Positions 45,140 to 53,800 of a stretch of DNA of 64,000 nt are shown in pieces. A program made the translations under genes and the position numbers. The stretch's first letter is position 1. Every line of letters begins with the position of its first letter. The DNA is from Shewanella sediminis HAW-EB3. Its GTDB lineage: Bacteria; Pseudomonadota; Gammaproteobacteria; Enterobacterales; Shewanellaceae. The notes under the pieces were generated by a model. It did not search any database, was not told where the DNA came from, and saw nothing but the letters and a program-made list of their open reading frames with translations. The stretch covers positions 2,480,001 through 2,544,000 of the forward strand of contig NC_009831.1 in assembly GCF_000018025.1 (NCBI RefSeq). Direction: 5' to 3'.

Positions 45140-46665
45140 TGTCAGTTGCGGTACATGCCATTACTAAAAATGGCGTAGCGCTTGCCCGTCAGCTGGCTGA
45201 AGTGATGCCGGAGGTAGAGCTCTTTATCGGCGACCAATTTGCGATAGAGGACTCTGAGACCGGGTTCAGCCTGCCGTTGTCAGCTCACTTTGACCGACAA
45301 TTTCACCGCTATAGCCATCATATTTGCCTGTTTAGTGTCGGTATCGCCGCCAGGAGCATTGCTCCTCGTCTGGTCGACAAACGCACCGATCCGGCCGTCG
45401 TCTGCGTCGATGAGCGGGGGCTTCACGCGGTTGCATTTTGTGGAGGCCACCGCGGCGGTGCTAACGTGCTAAGCGAGCGCGTGGCATATCTCTTAGGTGG
45501 TGAGTCGGTTGTCACAACTGCATCAGATTGTGCGCAGACCCTATCGGCAGACATGATGGGAGCGCATCTTGGTTGGACCCTGGACCCGAGTTACGAGAAA
45601 TCGATTACTTCAGTCAGTGCGGCCATCGTCAACGCTAAACCCGTCCTTATCTGTCAGCTGAGCGGTGAACGCAGCTGGTGGAGGCAGGCGCGGCCTTTAC
45701 CCGAGCATCTGGAACTGACCGAAGATCCGCAGCGCCTGCAACAAGAAGATGTGAAGGCTGGGATCCTTATCTCTGACAAGACTGATCTTGAGCCAAAGTT
45801 AGCCGATAGTGCCGAGCTGGCGCTGGTGGTATGGCGTCCCAGGTCGCTGTTTATCGGTATTGGCTGTGATCGCAACACCCCACAAAGCGTGATTGAACGA
45901 GGCCTGGCCAAATTTATGGCTGACAACTCGCTTGCGATCGATGCTATCGCCGAACTGGCCTCTATCGATCTGAAAGCTGATGAAGCCGGGATAATTGCAG
46001 CGGCGAATCGATTAAATCGTCCCTTCAATACCTTTAATCCACAGACACTTGAGAAGGTGGTGGGGGTTGAGACCCCGTCTGAAACTGTTAAGCGATGTAT
46101 CGGTGTATCTTCGGTTGCTGAGGCGGCGTGCCTGCATGCATCCGGGCGAAGCGAGCTCTTGATCCCTAAGAGTAAGTTTAAATTCGATGGCTTCAATATG
46201 ACCTTAGCCGCCTGCCGCCGTGACTTCCCGCTGTCGCAATCTCATCAAGCTGACAAGCTCCATTCCAGCCACAAACCCATGAAGGCCTGTCCTAATCGCC
46301 CCATAAAACACTATCTGTATCATCTGATTGTGTGTGAAGGGGGGCGCTGCGATGTGCCAGGCCAGACGGGGTTAGCTCATCACCTTCGTACCTTATTAAA
46401 GCAGTTTGGATTCGCGAGGGGAGCCGAACGAATAAAGGTGAGCCGTAGTCACTGTTTGGGTTGTTGTCGCAAGCTGGTTCCTATGGTGATTTATCAAGGC
46501 AAGAGTCAGACAGAGCTGAGTGTAAATCATGCCTTATGGCTGCAAAAAGTCGACAAGCTAACGGATGAACAGTGGAAAGAGGTGTTTCAGGCATTAGTCA
46601 CAAACATGCCTCTAAAAACATTGTTGCCGAGCCAATACCTGAGTGAGCAAGAGGTGGCAGCATGA
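45139..46665 (+). CDS. cbiG: Cobalt-precorrin-5A hydrolase CbiG fused to a [2Fe-2S] ferredoxin-like domain
   Basis: 508-aa fusion, longer than a usual CbiG (~350). CbiG spans about 1-365: SVGIAARSIAPRLVDKRTDP, the FCGGHRGGANVLSE motif, and the C-terminal IGIGCDRNTPQSVIERGL. CbiG opens the delta-lactone and releases the C20 fragment. After a short linker, about 380-470 form a thioredoxin-like [2Fe-2S] domain with CEGGRC near 400 and CLGCC near 440, the Cys spacing of this class and of CbiW-like proteins. The extra domain may supply electrons to a corrin step. The gene abuts cbiL and overlaps the next ORF (ATGA). Confidence 0.9.
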   Translation: MSVAVHAITKNGVALARQLAEVMPEVELFIGDQFAIEDSETGFSLPLSAHFDRQFHRYSHHICLFSVGIAARSIAPRLVDKRTDPAVVCVDERGLHAVAFCGGHRGGANVLSERVAYLLGGESVVTTASDCAQTLSADMMGAHLGWTLDPSYEKSITSVSAAIVNAKPVLICQLSGERSWWRQARPLPEHLELTEDPQRLQQEDVKAGILISDKTDLEPKLADSAELALVVWRPRSLFIGIGCDRNTPQSVIERGLAKFMADNSLAIDAIAELASIDLKADEAGIIAAANRLNRPFNTFNPQTLEKVVGVETPSETVKRCIGVSSVAEAACLHASGRSELLIPKSKFKFDGFNMTLAACRRDFPLSQSHQADKLHSSHKPMKACPNRPIKHYLYHLIVCEGGRCDVPGQTGLAHHLRTLLKQFGFARGAERIKVSRSHCLGCCRKLVPMVIYQGKSQTELSVNHALWLQKVDKLTDEQWKEVFQALVTNMPLKTLLPSQYLSEQEVAA

Positions 46666-46754
46666 TGCCGCTTATTTTGACGACACCACTACGAGTACTG
46701 GTGATCGGTGCAGGTAAGGCCGGGCTGATCAAAGTGCAAAGCGCACTACGTTAA
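46662..46754 (+). pseudogene. Truncated precorrin-2 dehydrogenase (SirC/CysG-N) remnant
   Basis: A 31-codon ORF, overlapping the cbiG stop, encodes MMPLILTTPLRVLVIGAGKA then GLIKVQSALR and ends at TAA. This is the N-terminal strand-loop-helix of a siroheme-synthase-type precorrin-2 dehydrogenase (normally ~200 aa), and nothing downstream continues it. It is most likely a deletion remnant; NAD-dependent oxidation of precorrin-2 would then rely on CysG elsewhere. A functional short peptide cannot be excluded. Confidence 0.6.
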
Positions 46755-46775
46755 TGTTTAAGGATAAAGAAATAG

Positions 46776-47591
46776 ATGAAAAGATTGCGACATTATAACA
46801 AGGGCACGGCTATAGTCTTGTGTTGCTTTGGCTCTGTCAATCAGCAGGCAAAATATGAAGCACTGCGTAAGCTGTATACGGCTCAATTTCTCGATACCGA
46901 TCTGTTTATGGCGTTGAGCTCACGCAGCGTGCTAAAGAAACTGGCAAGCCCTGAACTTAAGACGCTTCCAGAGCAACTCGCCGCTCTCGACCGCGCCGGG
47001 TATCAACGCATCTGCGTAGTCTCCTGTTACCTGTTTCCGACAGAAGAGCACCAACAGGTGACTAAAACCATCGAAGGGTTTAAGGCTTTCAGTCTGTCAA
47101 AAATCGAGCACACTTCGGCAATAATCAATCAAGTCAAATACGCCAACCGGATATTAGCGGCGCTCAATGACCGATTTCCCTCCAAGGAGGACGAATACAA
47201 CCTGTTTATTTACCATGGCGCGCCTAATCTGGATGCACCGGGTTATAGCAGTATCTGGTATGCCGAATCTTTATTGAAAAACTTATCTGAGCGCAATTTG
47301 ACCTGCTCTCTGGAAGGGGCAAATCCCTACCCGCTGATCGCCAATACCCTCAAGGCTAAATTTACCGGTGCCGGTAAAGTCCGGCTCATTCCCCTGCTGC
47401 TGGTCTCGGGCAATCACTTCGAGAATGATGTGAAGAATATCGCCGATGATCTGCGCCAATGTACACAAGTTGAGACGGCTCAGGCCATAAGCGGAGACAG
47501 GTTCTGCCTGTTAGACCTACCGGAAGTTAAAGAGGCCCTCATAGAGCAAACCTCTGAATGTTTACTTAAATTAGGAGCCTCTCGAGCATGA
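46776..47591 (+). CDS. cbiK: Sirohydrochlorin cobaltochelatase
   Basis: 271-aa class II chelatase inserting cobalt into sirohydrochlorin, the entry step of the anaerobic pathway. Residues corresponding to the Salmonella CbiK metal ligands are visible: His147 (YHGAPNLDA), Glu180 (SLEGANPYP) and His214 (LLVSGNHFEND). No signal peptide, so cytoplasmic. The start is ATG 46776. It follows the truncated dehydrogenase by 21 nt and overlaps cbiH by 4 nt. Confidence 0.9.
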   Translation: MKRLRHYNKGTAIVLCCFGSVNQQAKYEALRKLYTAQFLDTDLFMALSSRSVLKKLASPELKTLPEQLAALDRAGYQRICVVSCYLFPTEEHQQVTKTIEGFKAFSLSKIEHTSAIINQVKYANRILAALNDRFPSKEDEYNLFIYHGAPNLDAPGYSSIWYAESLLKNLSERNLTCSLEGANPYPLIANTLKAKFTGAGKVRLIPLLLVSGNHFENDVKNIADDLRQCTQVETAQAISGDRFCLLDLPEVKEALIEQTSECLLKLGASRA

Positions 47592-48451
47592 GCGACAAGT
47601 TAACTATGAACGACAAGCCAATAATGAACGGCACCTTGAGTATCGTGGGTATTGGTCCCGGCAGTGAAAAATTACTGACCCCGATGGCGCGTGAAGCTAT
47701 CGAGGCCGCGGACTCCGTCGTGGGTTATAAGCCCTATATCGACTCTCTGCATTTTGTGATTACCGATCAAGATATCACTGCTAACGGTATGACCAGTGAA
47801 GTGGAACGAGCAAGAGTTGCCGTGGAACAAGCATTAAGCGGACGTAAAGTTGCGGTCGTGTCATCGGGAGATGCCGGTATCTATGCCATGGGGTCTTTGG
47901 TTTATGAACTGCTTCAGCATAATGGTTGGAATGAAGGGGCTGCGTTAAAGGTTCATATGATCCCCGGTGTGACGGCGGCTACATCCTGTGCATCTTTGGT
48001 AGGCACCCCTTTAGGTCATGATAGCTGCACTATTTCACTTTCTGATCTACTGACCCCTTGGGAATTGATCGAGCGTCGGGTCGCCGCGGCCGCCGTGGCG
48101 GATTTCGCGATCACTTTTTATAACCCTCGTTCACGTCGTCGTCAGGAACACATTCGCATCGCTAGGGATATCTTACTCAAGCACCGTGATGCCGCGACGC
48201 CGGTCGCCATTGTGAAAGATGCTTATCGTGAGGAACAAACTATCACTATTTCGACACTTGGCGACTTTATAGAGTGTGAATTTGGTATGACAGCTGCGGT
48301 GATCATAGGCAACAGTCAAAGTTACCGATTTGGTGACAAGATCATCACCCCTCGCGGCTACAGCCGAAAATATGATTTCGAAAATGGATCCGTAAAACCG
48401 GGCCAGAAACGTGGCAGAAGCCTTAATACAGAAGTAGGAGAATTAGCATGA
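47588..48451 (+). CDS. cbiH: Cobalt-precorrin-3 C17-methyltransferase
   Basis: 287-aa CbiH/CobJ, the ring-contracting methylase. Motifs are SIVGIGPGSEKLLTPMA, VSSGDAGIYAMGSL, VIPGVTAATSCASLVGTPLGHD and FYNPRSRRRQEH. The N-terminus carries a short Met-rich extension before the conserved start, so translation could begin at a later Met. Overlaps cbiK and cbiF by 4 nt each. Confidence 0.94.
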   Translation: MSDKLTMNDKPIMNGTLSIVGIGPGSEKLLTPMAREAIEAADSVVGYKPYIDSLHFVITDQDITANGMTSEVERARVAVEQALSGRKVAVVSSGDAGIYAMGSLVYELLQHNGWNEGAALKVHMIPGVTAATSCASLVGTPLGHDSCTISLSDLLTPWELIERRVAAAAVADFAITFYNPRSRRRQEHIRIARDILLKHRDAATPVAIVKDAYREEQTITISTLGDFIECEFGMTAAVIIGNSQSYRFGDKIITPRGYSRKYDFENGSVKPGQKRGRSLNTEVGELA

Positions 48452-49221
48452 CCGTATACTTTATTGGTGCAGGCCCAGGAGATCCAGATCTGATCACAGT
48501 TAAAGGGGCTAAATTAGTCGAGCGCTGTCCGGTTGTTCTTTATACGGGATCTTTGGTCCCGGCCGAGGTCGTGGCCCGTGCAAACGAAGATGCACTGGTT
48601 TTAAGCTCTGAAGCTATGGATCTCGATGAGATCGTCTCTGTATGTAAGCAGGCAGATGATAATAATCAAGATGTGGCACGAGTACAGACGGGCGATCTCT
48701 CTATCTATAGCTCCCTTGCCGAAACCACTCGCAGGCTCGATGATCTGGATATTGACTGGCAAGTCGTTCCGGGGGTCAGCAGCTTTCAGGCAAGTGCCGC
48801 TGCATTGGGCCAGGAATTAACCTTGCCAGAGGTATGCCAAACCATCATCTTGAGCCGTGCCTCCGGTCGAACGCCCGTGCCGGACAAAGAGAATCTTAAG
48901 TCATTAGCAAAACATGAAGCGACACTATGCCTATTTCTCTCTATTAGTCTTATCCGCAAAGTGGTACGTGAGCTAAAAGAGGTCTATTCAGATGATTGGC
49001 CTATCGCCGTCGTCGAGAAAGCCTCTCACCCTGAGCAGCGGATCATTCGTGGCACTTTAGATGATATTACCGAGAAAGTAGAGGCCGCGGGTATAAAAGC
49101 GACGGCCATGATCATTGTCAGTAAAGTTTTGCAAGAAAAAGACTTTAACGATTCAAAACTCTATGACAACACATTTTCTCATGGTTTTCGTCGTGCCAGA
49201 AATGTGGAGGCGAACTCATGA
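48448..49221 (+). CDS. cbiF: Cobalt-precorrin-4 C11-methyltransferase
   Basis: 257-aa CbiF/CobM. Family motifs are VYFIGAGPGDPDLITVKGA, VQTGDLSIYSSLAE, VPGVSSFQASAAALGQELTLPE and LSRASGRTPVP. It methylates C11 after ring contraction. Overlaps both neighbours by 4 nt. Confidence 0.95.
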   Translation: MTVYFIGAGPGDPDLITVKGAKLVERCPVVLYTGSLVPAEVVARANEDALVLSSEAMDLDEIVSVCKQADDNNQDVARVQTGDLSIYSSLAETTRRLDDLDIDWQVVPGVSSFQASAAALGQELTLPEVCQTIILSRASGRTPVPDKENLKSLAKHEATLCLFLSISLIRKVVRELKEVYSDDWPIAVVEKASHPEQRIIRGTLDDITEKVEAAGIKATAMIIVSKVLQEKDFNDSKLYDNTFSHGFRRARNVEANS

Positions 49222-50585
49222 ATCCAGGAAAAGTGTTTCTGGTTGGAGCTGGCCCGGGAGATCCCGGTCTTCTGACCTGGCGTGCGATAAAGTTGATGTC
49301 CTCCTGTGATGTGGTCTGTTATGACCTGCTTGTCAGTCCGGCTATTCTATCTTTGGTGCCAGCCGAAAAGGAGATGATGCCCGTGGGCTACCGTGGGTAT
49401 TGTGGCAGCAGCATCGAGTATGGCATGCACCCGGATGTCGTTGCCGAGGCTTTGGCGGGTAAGACGGTATTGCGCCTTAAGTCCGGCGATCCCTTTATCT
49501 TCGGGCGAGCTACCGAAGAGTGTCGTAGTCTGAGTCATCACGGTATCGATTATGAGATAGTTCCCGGGATCACTTCCGCCTTGGGGGCAGCCGCCTATGC
49601 AGGGTTCCCGTTGACCAGCAATGGTATGGCATCGGATGTGACGTTCGTGAGTGGTCACAGGCCCTCTAAAACTCTGACCAGTTGGGCCTCTATGGGCAAG
49701 AGCTCCGGCACCTTAGTGCTGTATATGGGGGCTAAGAAGTTGGCTCTTCATGCGGCGAAGTTGATTGCCGAAGGACGCGATCCGGACACGCCGGTGGCGC
49801 TGGTCTCATCGGCAACCAGCTATAAACAGAAGTTACTCACCACGACCTTAGGTAAGGTCGATGAGGTGATGGATGCCGATATTCACAGCGACGGCAGTCC
49901 TGTATTGGTGATCATGGGCCAGGTGGTCGAGCTCTCATCGGAGCTGGATTGGCGCAGCAAGTTACTTTTGGCCGGGCGTTCGGTGATGGTACCAAGTCAA
50001 CACGAAGAGATGGCTGAAACCTTGCGCGTTATCGGCGCCGAGGTGATAAGGGGGCCGGGAGTCGAGATGGAATGCGGCTTTAATCCCTTCGATTGGAATC
50101 GCATTATGGCATCCACGACACTCTGGCTTGCCGATGAAGATGCAGCCAAGGCTCTGATGGCCACGGCAGGGGAGCATAAGATGGATATCCGCCTCTGGCC
50201 ATGGCAAATATCGGGTAAGCGATCCGCTCAGTGTTATTTGGCCCGCTACGGCATTTTTATCGATGAAAATGAAGAGGCACCTGGCTCCTCATTGTCCTTA
50301 GTATCCAGTGAACAGGATGCCGGATTATGTGGCTGTCAGCTGAACGTCACGGCGCCCAAATTTTCTATGGGGCAGCTGGATATCTGTTGGGTGGATGATA
50401 GTGCCGTCATGGAGATGATTTTAGCGCGGCCCGATCTCTTTAACTGGCGATATCTGGTGACGACAAGGCCTGAGCTTGCGCAAGTGTTGCGCCAACAAGG
50501 GATAGCGCATCATCTGGTGGCATTCGATGATATCGGCCAGCAGTTGTCTATGTTGACGGTGGAGCAGAACCGCCATGTGGCCTGA
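49218..50585 (+). CDS. cobA: Uroporphyrinogen-III C-methyltransferase with C-terminal HemD-like domain
   Basis: 455-aa fusion. The SUMT (CobA) part spans about 1-245 (VFLVGAGPGDPGLLTWRA, RLKSGDPFIFGRATEE, VPGITSALGAAAYAGFPLT) and methylates uroporphyrinogen III twice to precorrin-2. The region from about 255 to 455 (GRSVMVPSQHEEMAETLRVI) resembles uroporphyrinogen-III synthase HemD, but is divergent and may be inactive. CobA-HemD fusions are known in other bacteria. It overlaps cbiF by 4 nt and cbiB by 11 nt. Confidence 0.85.
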   Translation: MNPGKVFLVGAGPGDPGLLTWRAIKLMSSCDVVCYDLLVSPAILSLVPAEKEMMPVGYRGYCGSSIEYGMHPDVVAEALAGKTVLRLKSGDPFIFGRATEECRSLSHHGIDYEIVPGITSALGAAAYAGFPLTSNGMASDVTFVSGHRPSKTLTSWASMGKSSGTLVLYMGAKKLALHAAKLIAEGRDPDTPVALVSSATSYKQKLLTTTLGKVDEVMDADIHSDGSPVLVIMGQVVELSSELDWRSKLLLAGRSVMVPSQHEEMAETLRVIGAEVIRGPGVEMECGFNPFDWNRIMASTTLWLADEDAAKALMATAGEHKMDIRLWPWQISGKRSAQCYLARYGIFIDENEEAPGSSLSLVSSEQDAGLCGCQLNVTAPKFSMGQLDICWVDDSAVMEMILARPDLFNWRYLVTTRPELAQVLRQQGIAHHLVAFDDIGQQLSMLTVEQNRHVA

Positions 50586-51480
50586 TCCCCTCTATAGTGC
50601 CGGTATCGTCGCACTGGCTTTAGTGCTCGACAGAGTATTGGGTGAGATGACTCGTTTTCATCCTTTAGTTGGGCTGGGGCGTTATGCGGGATGGGTTAAG
50701 CGTACTCTCTGGCGTCCGACAAAGGTGAGGGGGGTATTGGCGGTGATATTGGTGTTATTACCGATATTACCTTTCCTCTGGGCTTCGCGTCTTTGGTGGC
50801 TCGATGCCCTTGTCCTCTATCTGGTTATCGGTGGTCGCAGCCTGTCTGAGCATGGCAATGCCGTGGGGCAGGCGCTACAACATGGCGATCTAGATTTGGC
50901 AAGGAAGAAGGTCGGTATGATTGTCAGCCGTAAGACTGAAAACTTGACCGAACAACAGGTTGTCAATGCGACCCTTGAATCGGTACTGGAAAATGGCAAC
51001 GATGCACTGTTCGGCGCACTATTTTGGTTTTGTGTCGCCGGATTACCCGGTGCGCTGGTGTATCGGTTTAGTAATACCTTAGACGCCATGTGGGGTTATA
51101 AAAACCAGACCTATCTTCACTTTGGGTGGGGAGCGGCAAAATTTGACGACCTGTTAAATTATATCCCTGCACGCCTATGTGCATTGGCTTATGCACTGGG
51201 AGGTAACGTCACACTCGCACTGAGTTGCTGGCGTGAGCAGGCACCTCAATGTGCCAGTCCCAACGGTGGTGTCGTGATGGCCGCCGGAGCTGGCAGCCTG
51301 AATATTACTATGGGAGGCGCGGCCGAATATGATGGTTATCGCTGTGATAAACCTCTGCTTGGTTCAGGCAGACCGGTTCAAGCCGGCGATATTCCACGAG
51401 CGTGTCGTCTCGTATGGTTAAGTGCTGTCTATTGGCTTGCACTGTTATTGATATTGGCTTTATTTGAGAGAGTGTTATGA
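50575..51480 (+). CDS. cbiB: Adenosylcobinamide-phosphate synthase
   Basis: 301-aa inner-membrane enzyme of four to five helices that attaches the aminopropanol phosphate arm. Motifs are LVLDRVLGEMTRFHPLVGLG near the N-terminus, VNATLESVLENGNDALFGALF, and RFSNTLDAMWGYKN. The start ATG 50575 lies inside the end of cobA. It overlaps cobD by 4 nt. CobD, the next gene, makes its aminopropanol phosphate substrate. Confidence 0.94.
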   Translation: MWPDPLYSAGIVALALVLDRVLGEMTRFHPLVGLGRYAGWVKRTLWRPTKVRGVLAVILVLLPILPFLWASRLWWLDALVLYLVIGGRSLSEHGNAVGQALQHGDLDLARKKVGMIVSRKTENLTEQQVVNATLESVLENGNDALFGALFWFCVAGLPGALVYRFSNTLDAMWGYKNQTYLHFGWGAAKFDDLLNYIPARLCALAYALGGNVTLALSCWREQAPQCASPNGGVVMAAGAGSLNITMGGAAEYDGYRCDKPLLGSGRPVQAGDIPRACRLVWLSAVYWLALLLILALFERVL

Positions 51481-52595
51481 CCTTATTGCATCATGGTGGC
51501 TGCCTTCGGGATGTGGCTGAAAAGTATGGAATCGACGAGTCAGACTGGCTGGACCTGTCTACCGGCGTGAGTCCATGGCACTACCCTGTGCCGGATGTTC
51601 CGCCGTCGTGCTGGAATCGATTACCGGAGGAGGAAGATGGCTTAATTCCGGCGGCCGACCGTTATTATGGCGGCCACAATGCCTTGCCTGTCGCCGGCTC
51701 TCAGGCGGCAATTCAGTGTCTGCCCCAAGTGCTTGCAGACATGCGCGAAGGTCCCGGCAGAGTATTGCTGCCTAAGGTGGGGTATAAGGAACATGAAAGG
51801 GCATGGCGACTGCGGGGATGGCAGATAGAATACTATGGTAATAATTGTGAGCATGGAGAATGCAAGAAGGGTCATACAGGTGAGAATGGTGGCGTTAATA
51901 CTTGCGAGAGTAATGATGTGAGAGTCCCTGAATCTGACCAACGGCCAACGCCAAAGCAGATAGACCGATGTGATGTCTTGCTGGTTATTAACCCCAATAA
52001 TCCGGCCGCAGGTCTAATCCCTGCAGCTCAACTCAAGGTCTGGTTAGAGGTGTTGTCGGAAAAAGGTGGCTTTCTGGTTGTCGATGAGGCGTTTATGGAT
52101 ATGACACCAGACGCAAGCCTGAACTCAGTCGTTAGCCCAAATTTGGTCATCTTGCGATCGATAGGAAAGTTTTTTGGCCTGGCGGGAATCAGAGCTGGAT
52201 TCGTCTTTGCATCACAGAGGGTGAGGCTAGCCATGCTGGAACGATTAGGTCCCTGGTGCCTCAATGGCCCCGCCAGATTTGTCTGTACCCGGGCTTTTAC
52301 CGATATAGAGTGGCAGCAGATGCAGATTAATCGGCTAAACCAATCGAGTGAGCGTTTGTGTCAGTTGTTATCAAGTCTAGAGGCGCCGGTTGTCGGTACT
52401 TCGCTATTTCAATGCGTCCATCTGTCGAAGGCGCCTCTGTGGCACGAACGACTGTGTCAACATGGGATATTGACGCGGTTAACCGATGAGCGCGATGCCC
52501 TACGCTTTGGTCTTCCTGCAGATGAAAAACAGTGGGTCAGGCTAACCGATGTTTTGCAAACAGTTTTAGCTGAAATCAAGTTTGAACAGGCATAA
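51477..52595 (+). CDS. cobD: L-threonine-O-3-phosphate decarboxylase
   Basis: 372-aa PLP-dependent CobD/CobC-type enzyme making (R)-1-amino-2-propanol phosphate for CbiB. Motifs: LHHGGCLRDVAEKYG, NPNNPAAGLIP, VVDEAFMDM, and the PLP-Lys in RSIGKFFGLAGIRAGF. Residues about 122-162 form a Gly/Cys/Asn-rich low-complexity insertion that I do not recognise from CobD. It is the last gene of the operon, followed by a GC-rich hairpin. Confidence 0.9.
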   Translation: MTLLHHGGCLRDVAEKYGIDESDWLDLSTGVSPWHYPVPDVPPSCWNRLPEEEDGLIPAADRYYGGHNALPVAGSQAAIQCLPQVLADMREGPGRVLLPKVGYKEHERAWRLRGWQIEYYGNNCEHGECKKGHTGENGGVNTCESNDVRVPESDQRPTPKQIDRCDVLLVINPNNPAAGLIPAAQLKVWLEVLSEKGGFLVVDEAFMDMTPDASLNSVVSPNLVILRSIGKFFGLAGIRAGFVFASQRVRLAMLERLGPWCLNGPARFVCTRAFTDIEWQQMQINRLNQSSERLCQLLSSLEAPVVGTSLFQCVHLSKAPLWHERLCQHGILTRLTDERDALRFGLPADEKQWVRLTDVLQTVLAEIKFEQA

Positions 52596-52945
52596 TATTC
52601 ATAGCTGCCTCTAACTATATCCCCGATAAAAGCACGCCAGCCCCAACTCTATGCCTGTCGGGGGCTGGCGAAGATAAATATGACGCCATGAGTCACAAAA
52701 TGCACAGTGATGAGTATGATCTCTAACACGAGTGCTTTATATTATTAATAACTGTTTTACGAGAGTTCACATCTGTATAACTGAGGTCATAATCGTGTAC
52801 GGTTAAGGCCGTTAAAACGGATCTATTCGAGCTTTCGACTATCTTGTGACAATAAATGGTTACTCTCGATATGTTTGGCAATCCCGCCTGGGGCATGAAG
52901 TTTTACATTATGTCTAATCTTCCGGGTATTTTAAGGAGATAACTC
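52596..52945 (+). other. 350-bp gap after cobD with a GC-rich hairpin
   Basis: A 10-bp stem CGCCAGCCCC / GGGGCTGGCG at 52635-52670 with a 16-nt loop may end the B12 operon, although no T run follows. The rest is the upstream region of the LuxR-type gene. No ORF is supported. Confidence 0.6.
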
Positions 52946-53683
52946 TTGAATAAACTTGATGATCATTGCCGGGAAGATATTGCCGACAGGTTAACGCTTT
53001 TTTGTCAGAAATATCACATATCAGATATCGCCTATTGTATCGATTTGGTTGACCATAAACCCCGATTTTCGCATTACAGCTCTAAAACCATTGTTCATCA
53101 AAAAGTCGCCGGCAGAAAACACATCTATGCAAGCTCCGCTAATGCGCTGAGTTACTGGCGCTGTTGGGGAAATCGTTGGATCGTAAAAGACAAAAATTTT
53201 GAACAAGTGTTAGAAAATGATTGTCACCTTTGGGAATATGATTGTGACATCAAGGGCAAGCCATCTCCGCTGATCGATATGATTAAGTTTGGCTACCAGC
53301 ATAGATTGACCTTTACGGTCCCTTGTCCATTTTCACCTGAAATGATCGGGCGCTTTTCACTGTTACTCGACAGCGACATGATAAAGGATGAATTACTGAA
53401 CAACCACTCGAGTCTGGTGGAGGAGTTGGAATACCTGCATATGAAAATCGCGAGTGTTCATGGAAGAGAGATCAACCCTCTGGTTGATTTTAATATCGTG
53501 AAACCCGTATCCAGAAATATCCTTTCACTACTCTCAAATGGATATAGCAGAGCCGAAATTGCCGAATCATGCCATCTTACCGAGCGTGGCATCGACTATC
53601 ATATCGATGTGTTAAAAGAGACTCTCGCGGCAAGAAATATGGCCCACCTGATAAAACTGGCTAATACCAGCTATCTTATCTGA
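52946..53683 (+). CDS. LuxR-family transcriptional regulator (solo)
   Basis: 245-aa protein with a C-terminal LuxR helix-turn-helix (about 180-245: LLSNGYSRAEIAESCHLTER, then GIDYHIDVLKE). The N-terminal ~165 residues have the size of an autoinducer-binding domain, but the acyl-homoserine-lactone residues (WxxxY, DP) are not clearly conserved, so the ligand is unknown. No luxI-type gene is in the window. It lies between the two riboswitch-controlled units, 117 nt upstream of the second palindrome, and is the leading candidate to bind both palindromes. AAGGAG precedes it. Confidence 0.85.
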   Translation: MNKLDDHCREDIADRLTLFCQKYHISDIAYCIDLVDHKPRFSHYSSKTIVHQKVAGRKHIYASSANALSYWRCWGNRWIVKDKNFEQVLENDCHLWEYDCDIKGKPSPLIDMIKFGYQHRLTFTVPCPFSPEMIGRFSLLLDSDMIKDELLNNHSSLVEELEYLHMKIASVHGREINPLVDFNIVKPVSRNILSLLSNGYSRAEIAESCHLTERGIDYHIDVLKETLAARNMAHLIKLANTSYLI

Positions 53684-53800
53684 ATGACCTTCCATACTGT
53701 TAAAGTCTGAATAAGGCTAACAGTTCGTTCCGGGATCAGATGATAGTACTTATCCCTTTACCAGTGATACAGCTCTCACTTTATACTTGGCGCAAAATTT

